A DNA stretch of 64,000 bases from positions 124,001-188,000 of the forward strand of contig JAKATG010000009.1 in NCBI GenBank assembly GCA_021828105.1. Reading direction: 5' to 3'. Positions 40,680 to 48,752 of the stretch are shown in pieces (within the stretch, counting starts at the first letter, position 1; every line of letters starts with the position of its first letter). The position numbers and the translations under genes were made by a program. The notes under the pieces are model-generated. The model saw nothing but the letters and a program-made list of their open reading frames with translations, searched no databases and was not told the DNA's origin. The stretch is from Taklimakanibacter sp021828105 (lineage in GTDB: Bacteria > Pseudomonadota > Alphaproteobacteria > Rhizobiales > Aestuariivirgaceae).

Positions 40680-41564
40680 ATGCGCCGTTTGCCGCCGCTC
40701 CAGACCTTGCGCGCTTTCGAGGCCGCGGCCCGCCAGGGCAGTTTCACCGCTGCCGCGCGCGAGCTCAACATCACCCAGTCGGCGGTGAGCCAGCAGATCC
40801 AGCTCCTCGAAGATGCGCTCGGCAAGCCCTTGTTCGACCGCCTCACAAGGCGGCTGGCGCTGACCCATGCGGGCGAGCTTTTCGCACCCACGGTGCGCCA
40901 GGCGCTCGATATGATCGCCGAGGTGACCGACCATGTCAGAGGCGATGCGCGGGTGAGCGATCTCGCGGTGGCGGTCATCCCGTCGCTGTCGACGCGCTGG
41001 CTGGTCTCGCGCCTGCCGCGCTTCCGTGCCCGCCATCCCGATATCGATCTGGCACTTTTCCCGGCCATCGAGCCTGCCGAGATCCATGATTGCGGCGCCG
41101 ATCTCGGCATCCTCTATGGCAGCGGGCGCTGGCGCGGATTCCGGTCGGAGGAGCTCGCCAAGGAAACGGTCTTTCCCGTCGCGAGCCCCGATCTCGCGTC
41201 ACCGGGTTCCTTGCAAGTCGACGACATCTTCGCCTTCACGCTCCTGCGCGATGCCGATGTGAAGCATGAATATTGGCCGGCCTGGCTCGCCGCCGCGGGT
41301 GCCAGGAAGCGTCTCGTCGCCAAGGGCCCGCGCTTCGACAATTTGAGCGACATGATCACCGCCGCCGTCGAGGGCCAGGGCATCGCCCTCGTCCGCGGCC
41401 TGCTCGTCGCCGATGATTTGCGCGCCGGTCGGCTGGTGCGCCTGTTCGAGACCGAGGTTCAGGCGCGCTATGCCTATTACCTCGTCTGGTCGAAGACCCC
41501 GCGCAACCGGATCGCCGGCCTCGCCTTCCGCGACTGGATCATCACCGAGATGACAAATCCTTGA
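40680..41564 (+). CDS. GcvA-type LysR-family regulator
   Basis: A 294-residue LysR protein of the GcvA branch (MRRLPPLQTLRAFEAAARQG, then ELNITQSAVSQQIQLLEDAL). GcvA-type proteins respond to glycine or related amino-acid signals. It is divergent from the oxidase/ABC operon across 90 bp and is the likely regulator of it. Its 3' end overlaps the 3' end of the convergent threonine aldolase gene by 23 bp; that enzyme makes glycine, which fits a glycine/sarcosine theme though the connection is inference. Confidence 0.9.
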   Translation: MRRLPPLQTLRAFEAAARQGSFTAAARELNITQSAVSQQIQLLEDALGKPLFDRLTRRLALTHAGELFAPTVRQALDMIAEVTDHVRGDARVSDLAVAVIPSLSTRWLVSRLPRFRARHPDIDLALFPAIEPAEIHDCGADLGILYGSGRWRGFRSEELAKETVFPVASPDLASPGSLQVDDIFAFTLLRDADVKHEYWPAWLAAAGARKRLVAKGPRFDNLSDMITAAVEGQGIALVRGLLVADDLRAGRLVRLFETEVQARYAYYLVWSKTPRNRIAGLAFRDWIITEMTNP

Positions 41565-42666
41565 TGAGGCCGATGAAGCGCTCGACGTCCTCAGGCGGCG
41601 TCGCATAGGAGAGGACGAAGCGCACGAAGATCTCGTCATCGGCTATGCCGCCGGGTCCGAGCGTGTCCGGCATCCAGTCGTAATAATGGGCGCCCGCGGC
41701 TTGCGCCTTGTCGTGGAGCGCCCTCGGCATCACCGCGAAGATCTCATTGGCTTCGGTCGGGATCGGGATGCGGATGCGGTTGGAGGCCTTGAGGCCTTCC
41801 GCCAGGCGCTTGGCGAGGCCATTCGCTTTGCGCGCATTCTCCAGCCACAGATCGCCTTCGAGATAGGCCAGCATCTGGGCGCCGAGATAGCGGCTCTTGG
41901 AGATGAGCTGGCCGCCGCGCATGCGCCGGTAGAGGAAATCCTCGGCGAGCTTCGTGTCGAAGAACACGACCGCCTCGAGCAGCATGCCGCCATTCTTGGT
42001 GCCGCCGAAGGACATGACATCGATGCCGGCCTTCCAGGTGATCTCCGAAGGCTTGAGCCCGAGGCTCGCCACCGCATTGGCGAAGCGTGCCCCGTCCATG
42101 TGGAACTTCATCCTGCGTGAGCGTATCGGACTCTCGATCTCGTGGACTTCGCCTTCCAGTGTTTGCGGGGGCGGGCTTTGCGGAACGGCCGCGGCTGCAA
42201 GAGCCTTGATCTCGGCCGGCGTATAGACGCGGCCAAGCTCGGTGGAGTTGGTGACCGAGATGGCTGAGGGTTTCGGATCATGCTCGCCGCGGATGAAGCC
42301 CTTGAGTGTCTTCTTGACCATCTCGGGCGTGATCTTGCCGAGCGTGCCATGCAGGCCGATGATCTTGGCGCCGCCGGTGAACATTTCCGGGCTGTTGCAT
42401 TCATCGACCGCGGCATGTGCTTCGGCATGGGTGATGATCGCGCCATAGGAGGGCGCCAGCGCCGAGAGCGCTAGGCCATTCGCCGCCGTGCCGGTGGTGA
42501 CGAGGAAGGCGCGGACGTCTTTTTCGAAGACTTCCGAGAGCTTTTCCTCGGCACGCTTGGAGTAGTCGTCATAGCCATAGGAGGCGGAGGTGCCCTTGTT
42601 GGCCGCTTCGATAGCGGCGAGGATCTTGGGATGGATCCCATAGACATTGTCGGATGCGAAATTCAT
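41542..42666 (-). CDS. ltaE: Threonine aldolase family enzyme with in-frame insert
   Basis: A 374-residue PLP-dependent aldolase. The PLP lysine is K224 in SFGGTKNGGMLLEA, and HMDGARFANAVA (189-200) is the conserved Asp/Arg block. Low-specificity L-threonine aldolases split threonine or allo-threonine into glycine and acetaldehyde. Most family members are about 345-350 residues; this one carries an extra Pro-rich stretch at about residues 161-184 (VPQSPPPQTLEGEVHEIES), just before the HMDGARF block, which fits the excess. The insert would lie on a surface loop, so the enzyme may still be active. The ATG at 42666 has only a weak ribosome site. Confidence 0.88.
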   Translation of the reverse strand: MNFASDNVYGIHPKILAAIEAANKGTSASYGYDDYSKRAEEKLSEVFEKDVRAFLVTTGTAANGLALSALAPSYGAIITHAEAHAAVDECNSPEMFTGGAKIIGLHGTLGKITPEMVKKTLKGFIRGEHDPKPSAISVTNSTELGRVYTPAEIKALAAAAVPQSPPPQTLEGEVHEIESPIRSRRMKFHMDGARFANAVASLGLKPSEITWKAGIDVMSFGGTKNGGMLLEAVVFFDTKLAEDFLYRRMRGGQLISKSRYLGAQMLAYLEGDLWLENARKANGLAKRLAEGLKASNRIRIPIPTEANEIFAVMPRALHDKAQAAGAHYYDWMPDTLGPGGIADDEIFVRFVLSYATPPEDVERFIGLIKDLSSR

Positions 42667-42743
42667 GGAAGGAGGCCCCGAAGTGAAGCAGGGCTATCGC
42701 AAATGAAGTTCATCGAGGGATGACATCGCTCTCTCCATCGCTT

Positions 42744-42930
42744 CCCCTTCTCCCGTTGCGAAGCAATGGGAGAAGGTGCCCGACCCCGCTACGCCAAAGC
42801 GAAGCCTTGGCTTCGCGGCGGCGAGCAGGGCGGATGAGGGCTCTTCTGAAATTGCGACGCGGGTCAAGCGAAGAGCCCTCACCCGGCCTTCGGCCACCCT
42901 CTCCCATCCTGCGGACGGGAGAGGGGGAAA
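42744..42930. repeat. Mosaic of palindromic intergenic elements
   Basis: Four hairpins follow one another. 42746-42776: CCTTCTCCC...GGGAGAAGG with a GAA loop. 42799-42816: GCGAAGCC tt GGCTTCGC. 42835-42881: TGAGGGCTCTTC pairs perfectly with GAAGAGCCCTCA over a 23-bp loop. 42897-42925: CCCTCTCCC pairs with GGGAGAGGG. Related T/C-rich palindromes occur at 50241, 54651 and 57273. The look resembles rhizobial intergenic mosaic elements. Confidence 0.65.
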
Positions 42931-43124
42931 CCTGGAGAGAGCTGACGCATCCAGAAAATCATATGCGTCACCCTGCAAGGTGAGGGAGTGATGCTTAGGC
43001 CAGGCGCCGAGGCTCTGCCAACCCCCAAACCGGCTTCCTCCCATGCCTGCGTAATTTTGTTTCGAAATTCCCGGGTGCCTCAATCTTTGCTTGCGCCGCC
43101 CGGGGTTGTCTGACATAAATCAAA

Positions 43125-43147
43125 AAAGGACAGCTATGCTGTCCTTT
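43125..43147 (-). terminator. Hairpin with minus-strand T-run, possible terminator
   Basis: AAAGGACAGC (43125-43134) pairs perfectly with GCTGTCCTTT (43138-43147), loop TAT. Read on the minus strand the stem runs into TTTTTTG, so it would end a leftward transcript; no leftward gene is known in 43148-43464. Read rightward it lacks a T-run but could be an early leader hairpin. Confidence 0.5.
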
Positions 43148-43177
43148 CGCAGTGCAACAAGTTCAGGATGAGCCCGG

Positions 43178-43282
43178 ATGATCCGGACCAATGCCAATAC
43201 GGCTCTGAACGCGACGGCCCGCAAAGCCGCCGAGTGCCTGCGCATGTCCCGAGCTAAGACGACGAAAACAAAAAAGGATTGA
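43178..43282 (+). CDS. Possible 34-aa leader peptide upstream of gltB
   Basis: A short frame, MIRTNANTALNATARKAAEC, then LRMSRAKTTKTKKD, with AGGA about 10 nt before the ATG. It is Ala/Thr-rich with a very basic tail and no family I know. It lies 182 bp before gltB, immediately upstream of a hairpin-rich segment, so it could act as a leader ORF. Without conservation evidence it may be chance. Confidence 0.3.
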   Translation: MIRTNANTALNATARKAAECLRMSRAKTTKTKKD

Positions 43283-43284
43283 AG

Positions 43285-43421
43285 CTCCGGGACGACCCTT
43301 GAAAGGGTGCCGGAGGTTCGATCCAGGTCAGGCTCGCGAGGAAACCTCGCCCCTGCCCCGCCGGCTCGGAACTCCAGCACCGCCAATAAGCACCTTCTGA
43401 CCGGTTCACCATCCGGCTCAG
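43285..43421 (+). promoter_or_regulatory. Structured gltB leader (three hairpins)
   Basis: CTCCGG (43285-43290) pairs with CCGGAG (43310-43315) around an inner CCCTT (43296-43300)/AAGGG (43303-43307) stem; GCGAGG (43336-43341) pairs with CCTCGC (43345-43350) over an AAA loop; CTGACCGG (43397-43404) pairs with CCGGcTCAG (43413-43421) with one bulge. The last ends 43 bp before the gltB ATG. It matches no riboswitch I recognise. Confidence 0.4.
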
Positions 43422-43464
43422 GGGTTTATAAAAGTGATTAGGAAACGTGAGAGGCTCGGACGCC

Positions 43465-46400
43465 ATGGCACACGCGACCCATCTTCTTCCCGAAGGCCTG
43501 CCGGAGGCGCACGGCCTCTATGACCCGCGTCACGAGCCTGATGCCTGCGGCATCGGCCTCATCGCCAATATCCACAATATCAAGAGCCACAAGATCATCG
43601 CCGATGGCCTGAGCATCCTGCGCAATCTCGAGCACCGGGGTGCGGTCGGCGCCGATCCCAAGGCCGGCGACGGCGCCGGCATCCTCTTGCAGATCCCGCA
43701 TGAGTTCTTCCTCGAAGAAGCCAGGCGCCTGGGCTTCACCCTGCCCGAACCACAGCATTACGCCGTGGCCCAGCTCTTCCTGCCGCGCGAGCCCGTCTAT
43801 CGCCAGGACATCGAGCGCATCTGGTGGGAGACGGCGCGCGAGGAAGGCCTGAAAGTCCTGGGCTGGCGCGACGTGCCCGTCGATGAGACGGTGCTCGGCC
43901 ACAGCGTCAGGCCGACCGAGCCGTTCCATCGCCAGCTCTTCGTCAGCCGCGGGCCGACCATTCGCGATGAGGCGCATTTCGAGAGAAAGCTCTTCGTCTG
44001 CCGCAAGGTGGTGTCGAACCGCGTCCTCGAAGTGCTGGCCGCCAAGGGCCGCGCCTATTACCCGGTCTCGGTCTCGAGCCGCACCATCGTCTATAAGGGC
44101 CTCGTCCTCGGCAAGGATCTGGGCCTCTATTACAAGGACCTCGCCGATGAGCGCGTGGCCTCGTCGCTCGCCATGGTGCACCAGCGCTTCTCGACCAACA
44201 CTTTCCCCTCCTGGCCGCTGGCGCATCCCTATCGCTTCATCTGCCACAATGGCGAGATCAACACGCTCCGCGGCAACTACAATTGGATGGCGGCGCGCCA
44301 GGCGAATATGAAGTCCGACATGCTGGGACGCGATCTCGAAAAACTCTGGCCCATTTCCTATGAAGGCCAGTCCGACTCCGCCTGCTTCGACAATGCGCTC
44401 GAGCTCCTGTTCATGGGCGGCTATTCGCTGCCGCATGCGATGATGATGCTCATCCCGGAAGCCTGGGCCGGCAATCCGCTGATGGATGAGGACCGGCGCG
44501 CTTTCTATGAATATCACGCTGCTTTGATGGAGCCCTGGGACGGGCCCGCCGCCATGGTCTTCACCGACGGAAGGCTCATTGGCGCGACCCTCGACCGCAA
44601 TGGCTTGCGCCCCTCGCGCTACATGGTGTCGGATGACGGCTTCGTGCTGCTCGCTTCCGAAATGGGCTGCCTGCAGTTCGCCGAAGAGAAGATCACCCAG
44701 AAATGGCGCTTGCAGCCCGGCAAGATGCTGCTCATCGATCTCGAGCAGAAGCGCATCATCTCCGACGACGAGCTGAAGAAGACGCTCGCCACGCAATATC
44801 CCTACAAGGAATGGCTAGCGCGCACCCAGCTCGTCCTGCGCGAGATGCCGCCGGCGAAGACCAAGCGGCCGAAGATCGCCGTGCCCTTGCTCGATCGCCA
44901 GCAGGCTTTCGGCTATAGCCAGGAGGATCTGAAGCTCCTGATGGCGCCGATGGCGCAGACCGGCCAGGAAGCGGTGGGTTCGATGGGCAACGACACGCCG
45001 ATCTCGGCCTTGTCCGACAAGCCGAAGCTTCTCGACACCTATTTCAAGCAGAACTTTGCGCAAGTGACCAACCCGCCGATCGACCCGATCCGTGAGGAAC
45101 TGGTCATGTCGCTCGTCTCCTTCATCGGCCCGAGGCCGAACCTGCTCGACCTCAAGGGCACCTCGACCCATATGCGCCTCGAAGTGCCGCAGCCCATCCT
45201 CACCAATGAGGAGCTGGAACGCATCCGCACCATCAATGTGGTGAAGAACAACCCCTTCCGCACGGTGACCATCGACATCACCTATGATGTCGCGAACGGC
45301 CCCGAATATATGGAAGCGGCTCTCGAAGCGATCTGCGCCGGCGCCGAGCGCGCGGTGCGCGACGGCTATAACATCATCATCCTGTCCGACCGCGCCGTCT
45401 CGGCCGAGCGCGTGCCGATCCCGGCTCTGCTCGCGACCTCGGCCACGCATCATCATTTGATCCGCCGCGGGCTTCGCACCTCGGTCGGCCTCGTGGTCGA
45501 ATCGGGCGAGCCCCGCGAGGTGCATCAATATTGCACGCTCGCCGGCTATGGCGCCGAAGCGATCAATCCCTATCTCGCTTTCGAGACGCTCGAGGACATG
45601 ATCGTCTCGCTCGATGAGAAGATCACGCCCGACGAGGCCTTCAAGCGCTACATCAAGGCGGTCGACAAGGGCATATTGAAAGTGATGTCCAAGATGGGCA
45701 TCTCGACCTACCAGTCCTATTGCGGCGCCCAGATCTTCGACGCGGTCGGCCTCGCGAGCGAATTCATCGGCCGCTATTTCACCGGCACCGCAAGCCAGAT
45801 CGAAGGCGTCGGCCTGGATGAGATCGCGGCCGAGGCCTTCGCCCGCCATCAAGCGGCCTTTGGCGAGAGCCCGGTGCTCACCAGCGCGCTCGAGGTCGGC
45901 GGCGAATATCTCTACCGCATCCGCGGCGAGCAGCATGTGTGGACGCCGGAAACGGTCGCCAAATTGCAGCACGCCGTGCGCGGGCAATCGCACGAGACCT
46001 ACCGCGACTTCGCCAGGCTGGTGAACAATCAGAGCGAGCATTTCATGACGCCGCGCGGCCTCTTCCGCATCAGAACTGCGGAAGAGATCGGCAAAACGCC
46101 GGTCGCCATCGACGATGTCGAGCCCGCCAAGGAGATCGTCAAGCGCTTCGCCACCGGCGCCATGTCCTTCGGCTCTCTGGGCCGCGAGGCGCATACGACG
46201 CTCGCCATCGCCATGAACCGCATTGGCGGGCGCTCCAACACCGGCGAGGGCGGCGAGGAGCCGGAGCGCTTCAAGCTCCTGCCTAATGGCGATTCCATGC
46301 GCTCGGCGATCAAGCAGGTCGCCTCCGGCCGCTTCGGCGTCACCACCGAATATCTGGTCAATGCCGATCAGATCCAGATCAAGATGGCGCAAGGGGCGAA

Positions 46401-48144
46401 GCCCGGCGAAGGCGGACAGCTGCCCGGCCACAAGGTCGACGCCACCATCGCGCGCGTGCGCTATTCGACGCCGGGCGTCGGCCTCATCTCGCCGCCGCCG
46501 CATCACGACATCTATTCGATCGAGGACCTGGCCCAGCTCATCTACGACCTGCGCAACACCAATCCGAAAGCCTCGGTCTCGGTCAAGCTCGTCTCGGAAG
46601 TGGGCGTCGGCACGGTCGCCGCCGGCGTCGCCAAGGCGCGCGCCGATCATGTCACCATTTCGGGCTTCGAGGGCGGCACCGGCGCTTCGCCCTTGACCTC
46701 GATCAAGCATGCCGGCAGCCCGTGGGAGATCGGCCTCGCCGAAACCCAGCAGACGCTCGTCGCCAACCGCTTGCGCGGCCGCATCGTCGTCCAGGCCGAT
46801 GGCGGCATCCGCACCGGCCGCGACGTCGTGGTCGCGGCCCTTCTCGGCGCCGATGAGATGGGCTTCTCGACGGCACCCCTCATCGCCGCGGGCTGCATCA
46901 TGATGCGCAAGTGCCATCTCAACACCTGCCCGGTTGGCGTCGCAACCCAGGATCCGGTGCTGCGCAAGCGCTTCAAGGGCGCGCCTGAGCATGTCATCAA
47001 CTACTTCTTCTTTGTCGCCGAGGAAGTGCGCGAGCTCATGGCGCAAATGGGCATCCGCCGCTTCGATGAGCTCATCGGCATGAGCGAATATCTCGACAAG
47101 CTCGCGGCCATCGATCACTGGAAGGCCAAGGGCCTCGACTTCACCCGCATTTTCGAGAAGCCGCAGGTCATCGGCAAGGTTTCCATCCGCCGCGACGACC
47201 CGCCGAAGCATGATCTCTCGCAAACCCTCGATGTTCATCTGATCCGTGAGGCGCAGGCGGCGCTCACTTCGGGCACGCCGGTCGAGATCGAGGCCAAGGT
47301 CACCAATGTCCATCGCACCATCGGCGCCATGCTGTCGGGCGAGGTCGCCAAGCGCCATGGCCATCAGGGCCTGCCCGAGGACACGATCCGCGTCGCCCTC
47401 ACCGGCATTGCCGGCCAGAGCTTTGGCGCCTTCCTCGCCCATGGCGTGACGCTCGATCTCACCGGCGAGGCCAATGATTATGTCGGCAAGGGCATTTCCG
47501 GTGGCAAGCTCATCATCAAGCCGCATGAGCATGTGGGCTTCCAGCCTGAGAAGTCGATCATCGTCGGCAACACCGTGCTCTATGGCGCCATCGGCGGCGA
47601 ATGCTATTTCCGCGGCGTCGCCGGCGAACGCTTCGCCGTGCGCAATTCCGGCGCCATCGCCGTCGTCGAAGGTGTCGGCGATCATGGTTGCGAATATATG
47701 ACGGGCGGCATCGTGCTGGTCATCGGCGAGACGGGCCGCAATTTCGCCGCCGGCATGTCGGGCGGCGTCGCCTATGTGCTCGATGAGAAGGGCGACTTCG
47801 CCCAGCGCTGCAACCTGGCGATGGTCGATCTGGCGCCGGTGCCGGCCGAGGAGGTTGCGATCGAGCGCCTGCATCATCATGGCGGCGATCTCGAGCATCA
47901 CGGCCTCGTCGACGTGACCGTTGATATGGACCGGCACGATGCCGAGCGCATCTGGGAGCTGCTCGCCCGCCATCTGAAATACACGAACTCCAGTCGGGCG
48001 CGCGAGATCATCGACCACTGGGGCGACTATTTGCCGAAATTCGTGAAGGTGATGCCGGTCGAATATGCCAAGGCCCTGGCTGAGCTCGAAAAGGCGCAGG
48101 CCCAGAGCGACGGCATGACCATTGGCATGAAGCGGAGAGCCTAG
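43465..48144 (+). CDS. gltB: Glutamate synthase (NADPH) large subunit
   Basis: A 1559-residue GltB, the usual length. The glutaminase Ntn domain starts at Cys28 (EPDACGIGLIANI) after a short propeptide, the central and FMN-binding domains fill about 440-1210 (GSLGREAHTTLAIAMNRIGG, SVKLVSEVGVGTVAAGVA), the [3Fe-4S] cysteines are in CHLNTCPVG, and the GXGXG domain occupies about 1280-1500. It makes two glutamates from glutamine and 2-oxoglutarate with GltD. The ATG at 43465 is preferred; an in-frame GTG at 43447 with AGGA close upstream is the alternative. A GST gene lies between it and gltD. Confidence 0.97.
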   Translation: MAHATHLLPEGLPEAHGLYDPRHEPDACGIGLIANIHNIKSHKIIADGLSILRNLEHRGAVGADPKAGDGAGILLQIPHEFFLEEARRLGFTLPEPQHYAVAQLFLPREPVYRQDIERIWWETAREEGLKVLGWRDVPVDETVLGHSVRPTEPFHRQLFVSRGPTIRDEAHFERKLFVCRKVVSNRVLEVLAAKGRAYYPVSVSSRTIVYKGLVLGKDLGLYYKDLADERVASSLAMVHQRFSTNTFPSWPLAHPYRFICHNGEINTLRGNYNWMAARQANMKSDMLGRDLEKLWPISYEGQSDSACFDNALELLFMGGYSLPHAMMMLIPEAWAGNPLMDEDRRAFYEYHAALMEPWDGPAAMVFTDGRLIGATLDRNGLRPSRYMVSDDGFVLLASEMGCLQFAEEKITQKWRLQPGKMLLIDLEQKRIISDDELKKTLATQYPYKEWLARTQLVLREMPPAKTKRPKIAVPLLDRQQAFGYSQEDLKLLMAPMAQTGQEAVGSMGNDTPISALSDKPKLLDTYFKQNFAQVTNPPIDPIREELVMSLVSFIGPRPNLLDLKGTSTHMRLEVPQPILTNEELERIRTINVVKNNPFRTVTIDITYDVANGPEYMEAALEAICAGAERAVRDGYNIIILSDRAVSAERVPIPALLATSATHHHLIRRGLRTSVGLVVESGEPREVHQYCTLAGYGAEAINPYLAFETLEDMIVSLDEKITPDEAFKRYIKAVDKGILKVMSKMGISTYQSYCGAQIFDAVGLASEFIGRYFTGTASQIEGVGLDEIAAEAFARHQAAFGESPVLTSALEVGGEYLYRIRGEQHVWTPETVAKLQHAVRGQSHETYRDFARLVNNQSEHFMTPRGLFRIRTAEEIGKTPVAIDDVEPAKEIVKRFATGAMSFGSLGREAHTTLAIAMNRIGGRSNTGEGGEEPERFKLLPNGDSMRSAIKQVASGRFGVTTEYLVNADQIQIKMAQGAKPGEGGQLPGHKVDATIARVRYSTPGVGLISPPPHHDIYSIEDLAQLIYDLRNTNPKASVSVKLVSEVGVGTVAAGVAKARADHVTISGFEGGTGASPLTSIKHAGSPWEIGLAETQQTLVANRLRGRIVVQADGGIRTGRDVVVAALLGADEMGFSTAPLIAAGCIMMRKCHLNTCPVGVATQDPVLRKRFKGAPEHVINYFFFVAEEVRELMAQMGIRRFDELIGMSEYLDKLAAIDHWKAKGLDFTRIFEKPQVIGKVSIRRDDPPKHDLSQTLDVHLIREAQAALTSGTPVEIEAKVTNVHRTIGAMLSGEVAKRHGHQGLPEDTIRVALTGIAGQSFGAFLAHGVTLDLTGEANDYVGKGISGGKLIIKPHEHVGFQPEKSIIVGNTVLYGAIGGECYFRGVAGERFAVRNSGAIAVVEGVGDHGCEYMTGGIVLVIGETGRNFAAGMSGGVAYVLDEKGDFAQRCNLAMVDLAPVPAEEVAIERLHHHGGDLEHHGLVDVTVDMDRHDAERIWELLARHLKYTNSSRAREIIDHWGDYLPKFVKVMPVEYAKALAELEKAQAQSDGMTIGMKRRA

Positions 48145-48146
48145 AT

Positions 48147-48749
48147 ATGAAGATCTATGGCGACAGGAACTCCGGCAACTGCCAGAAGGTCAGCATCACC
48201 GCCGACTTTCTGAAGATTCCCTATCGGTGGATCGATATCGACATCATGAAGGCCGAGAGCCGGACGAACGCGTTCTTGCAGAAGAGCCCGATGGGGCAGG
48301 TGCCGGTCATCGAGCTCGATGACGGGCGCTGCCTGGCGCAGTCCAATGCGATCATCCGCTATCTGGCCAATGGCAGCTCGCTCCTGCCGGACGATCCTTT
48401 CACGCAGGCGAAGATCGACGAATTATTGTTCTGGGAGCAATACAGCCACGAACCCTATGTGGCGACGAGCCGCTATCACATGGTCTATCTCGGCCGCAGC
48501 AAGGATGAGCGCGAGCCGATGCGGGTCGAGCGCGGCGAGAAGGCGCTCGATCTGATGGAGCAGCTCATCAAGGGCAGGATGTGGTTCGCGGGCGATGCGC
48601 TGTCGGTCGCCGACATTGCGCTTCTCGCTTATACACGGCTTGCCCATGAAGGCGGTTTCGATCTCACGACCCGGCCGCGGGTGATGGCGTGGATCATGCG
48701 CGCGGAAATGGCGCTCGGTCTGCCACCGGCAGGAAAGCACGAGGAGTAG
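48147..48749 (+). CDS. Glutathione S-transferase encoded between gltB and gltD
   Basis: A 200-residue GST: N-terminal thioredoxin fold (MKIYGDRNSGNCQKVSITAD), cis-Pro region GQVPVIELDDG with the Gln-Ser contact LAQSNAIIRYLA, and an all-helical C-terminal domain with the capping motif ALSVADIALLAYTRLA. The N-terminal Ser/Asn-Cys segment RNSGNCQK may hold the catalytic residue. The ATG is 2 bp after the gltB stop and gltD starts 3 bp after its own stop, so it is surely in the gltBD operon. Its link to ammonium assimilation is unknown. Confidence 0.9.
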   Translation: MKIYGDRNSGNCQKVSITADFLKIPYRWIDIDIMKAESRTNAFLQKSPMGQVPVIELDDGRCLAQSNAIIRYLANGSSLLPDDPFTQAKIDELLFWEQYSHEPYVATSRYHMVYLGRSKDEREPMRVERGEKALDLMEQLIKGRMWFAGDALSVADIALLAYTRLAHEGGFDLTTRPRVMAWIMRAEMALGLPPAGKHEE

Positions 48750-48752
48750 ACT

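Larger units (their letters stand above)
42667..43464. other. 798-bp region between the threonine aldolase and gltB starts
   Basis: No large gene is convincing. From left to right it holds a mosaic of palindromes (42744-42930), an undistinguished stretch, a hairpin with a T-run on the minus strand (43125-43147), a 34-codon frame (43178-43282) and a hairpin-rich leader reaching gltB (43285-43421). Longer frames on both strands here lack recognisable sequence and appear to be chance. Confidence 0.6.

Noticed and set aside
43315..43324. GGTTCGATCC resembling a tRNA T-loop
   Set aside because: The flanking bases cannot form a T-stem and no acceptor or anticodon arms are present.
43120..43386. 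88-codon minus-strand frame upstream of gltB
   Set aside because: It runs through a perfect hairpin at its end, has no family resemblance and overlaps the opposite leader hairpins.
44815..48018. 1067-codon open frame antisense to gltB
   Set aside because: An artefact of GC-rich codon use opposite a very well conserved gene.
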